DNA of 44,772 nt, from positions 1 through 44,772 of the forward strand of contig NZ_JAPDPH010000037.1 of assembly GCF_026013475.1 (NCBI RefSeq). The letters are read 5' to 3'. Position 1 is the first letter of the stretch; each line of letters starts with the position of its first letter. Shown here piece by piece: positions 31,002 through 37,359 of this stretch. The notes beneath the pieces are model-generated. The model was given only the letters and a program-made list of their open reading frames with translations. It ran no database searches and was not told the origin of the DNA. The position numbers and the translations under genes are program-made. This DNA comes from Micromonospora yasonensis (GTDB taxonomy: Bacteria > Actinomycetota > Actinomycetes > Mycobacteriales > Micromonosporaceae).

Positions 31002-32570
31002 ATGAGCATCCGCGTGTACCGCAACGCCGCCATCCACACCGGAGACGGCGGCAACCCGTTGGCCATGGCCATGGCGGTGGACGGCGAGCACCTGCTGGCC
31101 GTCGGCACGGAGGCGGAGGTGCGCGAGGCCGCGGGCCACGGAGCGGAGCTGATCGACCTCGAGGGCGCCGCGGTGCTCCCCGGGCTCTACGACGCCCACA
31201 TCCACACCGCGCAGTACGCGCAAAGCCTGGGCGCCGTGGACCTGCGCGAGGCGCGCTGCCTGGACGAGGCCCTCTCCATGGTGGCCGCGCACGCGGCGCG
31301 GCTGCAGCCGGGCGCCTGGCTGTTCGGCGGCCGGTGGAACAGCAACACCTGGGATCCGCCCGCACAGCCCGACAGGTACGCCCTGGACTCGGTCTGTCCC
31401 GAGCTGCCCGTCGCGCTGCCCAGCGTGGACGGCCACACGGTGTGGGCCAACTCGGCGGCCCTGCGGCTGGCCGGTATCGACGCGAGCACTCCCGACCCGG
31501 TTGGCGGCGAGATCGCCAGGGACGCGAGCGGGGAGCCGAACGGAATCCTGCGCGAGACGGCCTCGGACCCGCTGCGCGACCTCATGGTCTCCCCCGACCT
31601 GCGCGACCTGCTGCACGCCGCGCAGGAGGAGCTGCTCGCGTTCGGCCTGACCAGCGTGCACGACATCGACGGCGAGGACTGCCGAGCCGCCTACCTCGCC
31701 CTGCGCGACGCCGGCGAGCTGAAACTGCGCATCCACAAGGCGATCCCGATGGTTCACCTGGAGGCGGCCATCGCCGAGGGCCGCCGCACCGGGCAGGGCG
31801 ACGACTGGATCCGCACCGGGCCCGTGAAGATCTTCAGCGACGGGGCACTCGGCTCGCACAGCTGCCACATGAGCAAGTCCTTCGCCGGCGAGCACGGCAA
31901 CGTGGGCATCGCGGTCACACCGTACGAGGATCTGGTCAGGCTGTTCACCAGGGCTGCGGGCGCCGGCATCGCGGTCGCCACGCACGCCATCGGCGACCGG
32001 GCCAACCACCTGGTCATCGACGCCTACGAGGCGGTCGGCCGCACGCCGGGGCTGCGGCACCGCATCGAGCACACGCAGCACCTGCGACCCGCCGACCTGG
32101 CCAGGATGGCCACGCTGGGCATCGTCGCCTCGATGCAGCCGGTGCACTGCACCAGCGACATCGATCTGGTCGACTCCCTGCTGGCCGACCACGACCTGGC
32201 CTCCTACGCCTGGCGCGGAATGCTCAACGCCGGCGTCGCGCTGGCGTTCGGCTCCGACGCCCCCGTCGAGAGTCCCGACCCCTTCGCCGCGCTGTACGCC
32301 GCGGTGACCCGTACCCGCCCCGACGGCACCCCCGCCGGTGGCTGGCAGCCTGAGCAGCGGCTGACCATGGCCGAGGCCGTCACCGCCCACACCCTGGGCG
32401 CGGCCTACGCCGCAGGCGAGGAGGACCGCAAGGGCATCCTCGCGCCCGGCAAACTCGCCGACTTCATCGCCGTGGACACCGACCCCTACCGGGAGTCGCC
32501 GGACGCCGTGCTGCGCACCAAGGTCATCACGACCGTCGTCGGCGGCGAAGTCCGCTGGCAGCAGACCTGA
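31002..32570 (+). CDS. YtcJ-type metal-dependent amidohydrolase
   Basis: A 522-residue amidohydrolase of the YtcJ/ExeX group. The metal-binding motif LPGLYDAHIHTAQY follows an N-terminal beta-sandwich. Other conserved blocks are SVDGHTVWANSAALRLAGI, DGALGSHSCHMS, VATHAIGDRANHLVIDAYE, HRIEHTQHL and FGSDAPVESPDPF with the catalytic Asp. Such enzymes hydrolyse N-substituted amides or formamides, but substrates of YtcJ proteins are mostly unknown. The ATG at 31002 is only 8 bp from the IS605 end, and AATTCC leaves no clear ribosome site, so the insertion may have removed the native promoter and ribosome-binding region. The protein itself is complete. Confidence 0.88.
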   Translation: MSIRVYRNAAIHTGDGGNPLAMAMAVDGEHLLAVGTEAEVREAAGHGAELIDLEGAAVLPGLYDAHIHTAQYAQSLGAVDLREARCLDEALSMVAAHAARLQPGAWLFGGRWNSNTWDPPAQPDRYALDSVCPELPVALPSVDGHTVWANSAALRLAGIDASTPDPVGGEIARDASGEPNGILRETASDPLRDLMVSPDLRDLLHAAQEELLAFGLTSVHDIDGEDCRAAYLALRDAGELKLRIHKAIPMVHLEAAIAEGRRTGQGDDWIRTGPVKIFSDGALGSHSCHMSKSFAGEHGNVGIAVTPYEDLVRLFTRAAGAGIAVATHAIGDRANHLVIDAYEAVGRTPGLRHRIEHTQHLRPADLARMATLGIVASMQPVHCTSDIDLVDSLLADHDLASYAWRGMLNAGVALAFGSDAPVESPDPFAALYAAVTRTRPDGTPAGGWQPEQRLTMAEAVTAHTLGAAYAAGEEDRKGILAPGKLADFIAVDTDPYRESPDAVLRTKVITTVVGGEVRWQQT

Positions 32571-32722
32571 ACGTAGATCATCATCCAGCGACACCAACTG
32601 CCCCTTGGCGCGGCCCTGCCGGATGCACAGGGCCGCCAGGTGCGACAACAAACTCCGCCTGCCGGAAACTGCCGGTGACCAGGTCGTGGTTCGACCGGCC
32701 TATCGATGGTGTTCGTGCAACG

Positions 32723-33094
32723 ATGGAAGACGTGGGAACTACAAAAACTGCTACGCCTGCCGTCTCGCCGCTTGCCGGCGAGCCGATTAAGCGTGCCGAT
32801 GCCGAGCGGCTCGCGGGAGTGCTGAAGGCGGTCGCCGACCCGGCCCGGCTGCGACTGCTCAGTCTGATCCAGTCCGCTCCCGAGGGCGAGGCGTCCGTCA
32901 GCGACCTCACCGCGCCGCTTGGTCTCTCCCAACCGACCGTGAGTCATCACCTTCGGATCCTCACCGAGGCCGGCCTGCTCGAGCGCGAGAAGCGGGGCGT
33001 CTGGGCGTACTACCGGCTCGTGCCGTCCGCGATAGCGGCGATCGCCGACCTGTTGACCCCGCCCCGCAAGCGGGCCACGAAGAAGGCCCGCTGA
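32723..33094 (+). CDS. ArsR-family transcriptional regulator
   Basis: A protein of about 123 residues with the ArsR winged helix: LAGVLKAVADPARLRLLSLI, VSDLTAPLGLSQPTVSHHLRILTEAGLL and REKRGVWAYYRLVPSAIAAI. The classical ELCVCDL metal site is absent; it reads EASVSDL with no cysteine in the whole protein, so metal sensing by thiols is unlikely. The start is uncertain between ATG 32723 and GTG 32732; neither has an ideal ribosome site. It follows the amidohydrolase by 150 bp of apparently non-coding DNA and converges on the glyoxalase-like gene. Target and ligand unknown. Confidence 0.78.
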   Translation: MEDVGTTKTATPAVSPLAGEPIKRADAERLAGVLKAVADPARLRLLSLIQSAPEGEASVSDLTAPLGLSQPTVSHHLRILTEAGLLEREKRGVWAYYRLVPSAIAAIADLLTPPRKRATKKAR

Positions 33095-33266
33095 GCGGCA
33101 CTGTCGAGGGCCGGCGTTTCTGCGTGAGCTGGGCCGGCGGGTTCGGTGGTGCCGGGTGACGAGGTGTCCGGCTGGTGGTGGGATGAACGCGGCGACCCGG
33201 ACGAGGAGGCGGCCCGGCAGCAGGCCGCCCCGACTCACCGGGCAACAACAACCCGGCGCGCTGTGG

Positions 33267-33974
33267 TCAGCTGCCTCTCACGCAGAACTCGTTGCCGTCG
33301 GGATCGGCCAGCACGACGGCGCCGTCCGCACCGGCCTCGAGCCGAGTGGCCCCGAGGGAGAGCAGCCGGTCGACCTCCGCCTGCTGATCGCCACCCGCCG
33401 GGGCGAGGTCGAAGCGCTGCCCGTTCCGCACCTCTTTCGGGGCCACGGGCGGGCCTCCCCACGCCACCTTTGTGCCGCCGTGCGGTGACTGGATCGCGGT
33501 CTCCTGGTCCTGGTCCCACACGAGCGGCCAGCCCAGCGCCTCGCTCCAGAAGAGGCCGACCTCCCGGGTGCCGTCGCAGGCGAGCTCGCCGAGCAGGCCG
33601 CACCCGGCGAGGAAGGCGTTGCCCGGCTCGATCACGCAGAACTCGTTGCCCTCGGGGTCGGCCAGGACGACGTGCCCCTCCTCGGGGCGCTGCCCGACGT
33701 CGAGGTGGCTGGCGCCGAGTCCCAGCGCCGTCGCCACCGTGTGCTGCTGGTCGTCGTGGCTGGCGCTGGTCAGGTGAAAGTGCATGCGGCGGTTCGGCCC
33801 CGCCTTCTCCGCGCGGCTCGGGACGAACCGGAGGCCGAGCTGGCCGTCTTCGCCGGGCAGGAGCGCACCAACGGCGTCCTCGACGACCTCCCGGCCGAGC
33901 ATGCCGGCCCAGAACTGCGCCAGGCGAGCCGGGTTGTGCGCATCGAAGGCCACCGTCAGCAGTCGCGAGATCAT
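33267..33974 (-). CDS. VOC-family protein with two glyoxalase-like domains
   Basis: A 235-residue protein made of two repeated vicinal-oxygen-chelate units. Unit one spans about residues 1-120, starting ISRLLTVAFDAHNPARLAQFWAGMLG and ending HVVLADPEGNEFCVIEPG. Unit two ends VVLADPDGNEFCVRGS. The family includes glyoxalases, dioxygenases and drug-binding resistance proteins. The His/Glu metal positions are not fully clear, so an enzyme role is unproven. The ATG at 33974 was chosen because family proteins begin with MISRLL-type residues; earlier in-frame codons add nothing. It is divergent from the mer-like operon and convergent with the ArsR gene. Confidence 0.82.
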   Translation of the reverse strand: MISRLLTVAFDAHNPARLAQFWAGMLGREVVEDAVGALLPGEDGQLGLRFVPSRAEKAGPNRRMHFHLTSASHDDQQHTVATALGLGASHLDVGQRPEEGHVVLADPEGNEFCVIEPGNAFLAGCGLLGELACDGTREVGLFWSEALGWPLVWDQDQETAIQSPHGGTKVAWGGPPVAPKEVRNGQRFDLAPAGGDQQAEVDRLLSLGATRLEAGADGAVVLADPDGNEFCVRGS

Positions 33975-34096
33975 CACCACACGGTAGACACGGGCCAACA
34001 AGGCAACAAGCCGATTAGCCGGGCCGGACGTATCGCGAGTGGCGCAGGAGCCGTGTCCGACCTCCGGCGGCCTGGGTTCTTCCCCTGAACCGGGGC

Positions 34097-34127
34097 TTGC
34101 ATCTGATACCCAGGTACAGGTTTACCG
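34097..34127 (+). promoter_or_regulatory. MerR-type operator/promoter of the mer-like operon
   Basis: TTGCAT (34097-34102) and TTTACCG (34121-34127) are separated by an 18-19-bp spacer. That spacer is longer than usual and typical for MerR control. CTGATACC CAGGTACAG within it forms an imperfect dyad. It precedes the first gene by 8 bp, so the MerR protein encoded downstream probably activates its own operon from here. Confidence 0.65.
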
Positions 34128-34134
34128 TGGTTCC

Positions 34135-34491
34135 ATGAGCGACCACCATGTCTCGCCGGATGACTCCTGGGTGCCGGACGCGTGCACCCTGCCGACGGCC
34201 GAACGGCCGCTGCGGCTCGCCGAGTTCGATCAATTCTTCCGGGACGCGGTCCGGGGCGCCGACCGGTTGTCGGCACAGCATCTGCGGTTGCAACTCGACG
34301 GCGCGGAGCAGGTCGAAAAGACGGCTCGAGATCTGACAGCCCGTGAAGCATCCTGCTGCTCGTTCTTCACGTTCGACATCGCGCGACCTGACGTGAACTC
34401 CCTGACGCTGGACGTTCGAGTACCGGCGGCACACGTCGACGTGCTGGATGCCGTCGCCCAGCAAGCCATGTCCGTCCGGGTGCGGCGATGA
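34135..34491 (+). CDS. Small Cys-Cys protein of a mer-like operon, function unknown
   Basis: A 118-residue soluble protein. It has a helical middle (PLRLAEFDQFFRDAVRGADRL, then EQVEKTARDLTAREASCCSFF) and a beta-rich tail (LTLDVRVPAAHVDVLDAV). The adjacent pair Cys74-Cys75 in REASCCSFF is a likely soft-metal or thiol site; a third Cys lies near residue 17. It is the first gene behind the MerR-type promoter and overlaps the merR start (ATGA). I recall similar proteins next to MerR genes in actinobacteria, but no tested function. It could bind mercury or a related thiophilic metal before efflux or reduction. Confidence 0.75.
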   Translation: MSDHHVSPDDSWVPDACTLPTAERPLRLAEFDQFFRDAVRGADRLSAQHLRLQLDGAEQVEKTARDLTAREASCCSFFTFDIARPDVNSLTLDVRVPAAHVDVLDAVAQQAMSVRVRR

Positions 34492-34937
34492 CCGGACCGG
34501 GACTACGCAGCGGCCAGCTCGCCGACGCGGCCGGGGTCAACTTGCAAACCCTGCGCTACTACGAGCGCCGCGGACTGCTCACCTCCCCGCAGCGGTCGCC
34601 GGGCGGGCACCGCCTCTACCCGCCCGACACGGTTACGCTGCTGCGGATCATCAAGACCGCGCAGCGCCTCGGCTTCACCCTCAACGAGGTCGCCGACCTG
34701 CTCGCCGCCGGCCGACACCAGCACGGCGGCCGCCCTGACACCGGCCTCCAGGCACGAGCCAGGGAGAAGCTCGTCGAAGTGGAACAGAAGTTGGCGGACC
34801 TCGCCGTCATCCGCGACACCCTGCGCGCCGCCATCTCGGCCGGCTGTGACGACCTGGTCGCCTGCGCCGGCAGCTCCTGCTGTCCCCTGCCGTTTGCTGA
34901 ACTCGCTGAAAGGAACGACCGTGCCGACACCTGCTGA
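34488..34937 (+). CDS. MerR-family heavy-metal regulator
   Basis: A 149-residue MerR regulator. The helix-turn-helix is clear (SGQLADAAGVNLQTLRYYERRGLL), followed by PGGHRLYPPDTVTLLRIIKTAQRLGFTLNEVADLL and the dimer helix. In mercury sensors three cysteines bind Hg. Here Cys126 and Cys131/132 (ACAGSSCCPLPF) fit the C-terminal pair. The position of the dimer-helix cysteine (Cys82 of Tn501 MerR) falls in RHQHGGRP, with His instead. Metal preference may therefore differ from classical MerR. It overlaps the previous gene, and the following MerT-like gene begins inside its 3' end, so all are one operon. Confidence 0.88.
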   Translation: MTGPGLRSGQLADAAGVNLQTLRYYERRGLLTSPQRSPGGHRLYPPDTVTLLRIIKTAQRLGFTLNEVADLLAAGRHQHGGRPDTGLQARAREKLVEVEQKLADLAVIRDTLRAAISAGCDDLVACAGSSCCPLPFAELAERNDRADTC

Positions 34938-35229
34938 CCGACTGCGCCGCCTGCCCCCCTCCGGCATGACCGGCCTCGCCGGAGCCGCCTGCGCCGCCTC
35001 CTGCGTGCTGCCGCCGCTGCTGGCTGCCGGGGTCCTCGGTGGTGCCGGCTGGGCCGCCGTCAACCGCTTCCTGCCCGGCCTCGCCGTCGCCCTGGCCGTG
35101 CTCGCCGGCCTGTCCTGGTGGTGGGCCAGCAAGCGACGCCACACCACCGGGTGCGCCGGCGGAAGCTGCTTTTGCGGGCAGGGTGAGCAGAAGGATCGCC
35201 AGGTGGTGAAGATAGGGTCCGACGCATGA
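34921..35229 (+). CDS. MerT/MerC-like heavy-metal transport membrane protein
   Basis: A 102-residue protein with two likely membrane helices. Cys24 and Cys28 in [21 protein letters not shown] resemble the first-helix metal site of MerT (CC..P). A soluble C-terminal CAGGSCFC motif (Cys78, 83, 85) resembles the cytoplasmic metal-handing segment. MerT-type proteins carry Hg(II) into the cell for reduction by MerA, but no merA is within the window. The GTG at 34921 has an AAAGGAA site and overlaps the merR end by 17 bp; its stop overlaps the next gene (ATGA). Assigned by motif and context rather than clear homology. Confidence 0.7.
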   Translation: MPTPADRLRRLPPSGMTGLAGAACAASCVLPPLLAAGVLGGAGWAAVNRFLPGLAVALAVLAGLSWWWASKRRHTTGCAGGSCFCGQGEQKDRQVVKIGSDA

Positions 35230-35561
35230 CGGTTGCCCGCTCGATCCTGCTGTTCGCGATCGCCGCTCTCGCCGAAATCGGCGGGGCCTGGCTGGTGTGG
35301 CAGGGCTGGCGGGAAAACCGGGGGCTGCTCTGGGTCGCGGCCGGAGTCATCGCACTCGGGGTCTACGGCTTCGTCGCCACCTTCCAACCCGACGCCAACT
35401 TCGGCCGCATCCTGGCCGCGTACGGCGGCGTCTTCGTCGCCGGCTCTCTCGCCTGGGGCATGGTCGTCGACAAGTTCCGCCCCGACCGCTACGACATCAT
35501 CGGCGCCGCCGTCTGCCTCATCGGCGTCGCCGTCATCATGTACGCCCCACGGGCCAGCTAA
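35226..35561 (+). CDS. YnfA/UPF0060-family small membrane protein
   Basis: A 111-residue protein with four membrane helices and family-typical sequence: [46 protein letters not shown] and [30 protein letters not shown]0060 proteins are related to small multidrug-resistance transporters, although few functions are tested. Here it is the fourth gene of the mer-like operon, overlapping the MerT-like gene, so it may act in metal or cation tolerance. Complete at both ends. Confidence 0.9.
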   Translation: MTVARSILLFAIAALAEIGGAWLVWQGWRENRGLLWVAAGVIALGVYGFVATFQPDANFGRILAAYGGVFVAGSLAWGMVVDKFRPDRYDIIGAAVCLIGVAVIMYAPRAS

Positions 35562-35613
35562 CTGCCCGAGGGAGCGGCCCTCGGCCCCTGCTCACACGGT
35601 GCGCCCCACGTGG

Positions 35614-35955
35614 TCACTCAGCTCCGCACGACAGGATGTTCGCCAGGTCGTCTGGCACCCGCATCGGCTGGGTGAGGGGTACTCGGGCCCGTCCCGTGTT
35701 GCCTTCCGGGTAGCGGTTGACGGCTGATCCTGGTCCGGCCACCGCGAGCCGGGCCACCTGGCCCACCGCTTCGACCATGTCGCGCTCGCGGAGTGCTCGT
35801 TTGAGCATCACGGCGTGGGTGACGGTGTGCCGCCACGGCCAGGGCTGGGACAGGATGTGAGCGCGTTCGGCTGCGCGCCAGGCGGTAGCGGGATCAGTCG
35901 CGGTGCGAGCGGTGAACAGCTCGGCGTCGAACGCGACGCGTACCGGTTCAGGCAT
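35614..35955 (-). CDS. DUF3703-family protein
   Basis: A 113-residue soluble protein starting MPEPVRVAFDAELFTAR. Blocks such as AWRAAERAHILSQPWPWRHTVTHAVMLKRALRERD and GNTGRARVPLTQPMRVPDDL identify the DUF3703 family, which commonly lies next to cation-diffusion-facilitator genes. Its role is unknown. The conserved His residues in RAHILSQPWPWRHTVTH could bind metal. It begins 11 bp after the CDF transporter stop, making it third in the cmtR operon. The longer reading frame to 36156 is an antisense-type extension within the transporter gene and was dropped. Confidence 0.85.
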   Translation of the reverse strand: MPEPVRVAFDAELFTARTATDPATAWRAAERAHILSQPWPWRHTVTHAVMLKRALRERDMVEAVGQVARLAVAGPGSAVNRYPEGNTGRARVPLTQPMRVPDDLANILSCGAE

Positions 35956-35966
35956 TCGCTGGAAGA

Positions 35967-36695
35967 TCACTTCGCCTCGCTCGTGCAGCAGGAACAGCCG
36001 GGCGTGCACCCGCCGGCATCGGTGCCCTCGGCATCGACGGTGAGTGAGTTCGCGCCGGTGAGGGGCACCGCGCAGCAGGAGTCGCCACGCCATGCCTCTC
36101 GCCCTTCCTTGATGGCCACGGCGGCGATGACCAGCCCGGCCAGGGGATCGGCCCATGACCAGCCGAACAGGCTGTTGAGGCCCAGCCCGACGAGCAACAC
36201 CGCCGATAGATAGGTGCAGAGCAGCGTTTGCCTGGAGTCGGCCACCGCCGAGCGGGAACCCAACTCCCGCCCGGCCCGCCGCTGCGCGTACGACAGCACG
36301 GGCATGATGAGCAGCGACAGGCCGGCCAGGACCAAACCCACGGTGGAGTGCTCGGCGTCTCCGTTGCCGGCCAACGCGCGCACCGACTCGACGGTGACGT
36401 AGGCGGCCAGCGCGAAGAACGACACGGCGATGATCCGCAGTGCGACCTTTTCCCGCGCCTCGGGGTCACGTCCGGCGAACTGCCACGCCACCGCCGCCGA
36501 CGACGACACCTCGATGACCGAATCGAGACCGAAGCCGATCAGCGCGGTAGAGGAGGCAGCGGCACCGGCAGTGATCGCCACCACCGCCTCGATCACGTTG
36601 TAGGTGATCGTCGCGGCCACCAGCAGCCGCACTCGCCGAGCGAGCACCGCACGCCGAGTTGGGAGGGGCTGGATCTGGAGCAACGGGGCGGACAT
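35967..36695 (-). CDS. CDF-family cation efflux transporter with Cys-rich tail
   Basis: A 242-residue six-helix cation-diffusion-facilitator protein. The first helix pair reads LVAATITYNVIEAVVAI and STALIGFGLDSVIEVSSSAAVAW. The helix-2 metal site contains Asp58 and Glu62 rather than the usual His-Asp, and the helix-5 HxxxD is replaced by a Ser/Thr/Cys stretch (TLLCTYLSA), so the metal site is atypical. The C-terminus has a Cys-rich tail (SCCAVP and GGCTPGCSCC) that suits soft metals such as cadmium or lead. It starts within the cmtR stop (1-nt overlap) and is surely regulated by it. Metal specificity is inferred from the regulator. Confidence 0.88.
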   Translation of the reverse strand: MSAPLLQIQPLPTRRAVLARRVRLLVAATITYNVIEAVVAITAGAAASSTALIGFGLDSVIEVSSSAAVAWQFAGRDPEAREKVALRIIAVSFFALAAYVTVESVRALAGNGDAEHSTVGLVLAGLSLLIMPVLSYAQRRAGRELGSRSAVADSRQTLLCTYLSAVLLVGLGLNSLFGWSWADPLAGLVIAAVAIKEGREAWRGDSCCAVPLTGANSLTVDAEGTDAGGCTPGCSCCTSEAK

Positions 36696-37024
36696 CAGCA
36701 GCAGCCCTTCTCGTCGGCGTCGGCGCAGGCGGTCGGGTCGACGGTCAGGACCAGATTCAGCAGGTCGCCGAGCGCGTGCGCGATTCGCGGGTCGGCCAGT
36801 TCGTAGCGGGTCCGCCGGCCCTCCGGCACCGCCACCACCAGACCGCAGCCCCGCAGGCAGGCCAGGTGGTTGGACAGGTTCTGGCGTGTCGTGCCGACCA
36901 GGTCCGCCAGCTCGGCCGGATAGCCGGGAGCATCGCGCAGCGCCAGGAGCAACCGCGCCCGGTTGGGGTCAGACAGCGCATGACCGAACCGGGCGAGCAC
37001 CTGCCCGTACGTCAAGGTCTCCAC
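36695..37024 (-). CDS. cmtR: CmtR-like cadmium/lead-sensing ArsR repressor
   Basis: A 109-residue ArsR protein very like mycobacterial CmtR. The DNA-reading segment TTRQNLSNHLACLRGCGLVVA contains Cys56 and Cys60, and the C-terminal Cys100 matches the third Cd/Pb ligand of CmtR; an extra Cys108-Cys109 ends the protein. FGHALSDPNRARLLLAL and EGRRTRYELADPRIAHALGDLL complete the family pattern. CmtR releases DNA on binding cadmium or lead. It heads an operon with a CDF efflux pump and a DUF3703 protein, and a dyad lies upstream at 37050-37067. Confidence 0.9.
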   Translation of the reverse strand: METLTYGQVLARFGHALSDPNRARLLLALRDAPGYPAELADLVGTTRQNLSNHLACLRGCGLVVAVPEGRRTRYELADPRIAHALGDLLNLVLTVDPTACADADEKGCC

Positions 37025-37049
37025 TCAGCGAGAGTACATCACCGGCTGT

Positions 37050-37067
37050 ATTCAGCATTAGCTGTAT
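37050..37067. promoter_or_regulatory. Probable CmtR operator
   Basis: TTCAGC-ATTA-GCTGTA is an imperfect dyad, with a second GCTGTAT at 37045. It lies 26 bp upstream of the cmtR start, the expected place for an autoregulated ArsR site. Confidence 0.55.
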
Positions 37068-37359
37068 CAATCCGATCGCTCCACAGAGCCCCGCCGGGTC
37101 CAGCCGCCCCCGCCGCTGGCTGCATGCCGTTCGCAATGTGCCGGCAGCCCGTGTCCGACGACGACTGGGTGCCTTTGGCAATGGTTCATCGCAATGCCCT
37201 CGACCGGTGGTGGGTGAGCCGCGACGTTCGGCTTGTTCCGGTGTCGGATCACGGCCTCAGTGATTCTCCGTGATGCTCCCAACAGCGAAGGGTGATGGCC
37301 GGCGGCGGCTCGTTACCGGTCGCCGAATTACCAGCACAAACGTGAAGGAGGGGCGTGGC
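37068..37359. other. Intergenic region before the secreted protease gene
   Basis: Apart from the cmtR operator region, I see no gene or repeat here. It should hold the protease promoter. GAAGGAGGGG just before 37360 is a strong ribosome site. Confidence 0.5.

Noticed and set aside
30915..32651. Minus-strand open frame over the YtcJ-type gene
   Set aside because: It is the antisense shadow of an unmistakable amidohydrolase. Only its first about 27 codons (32571-32651) lie outside that gene; they read like coding sequence but I could not link them to a family.
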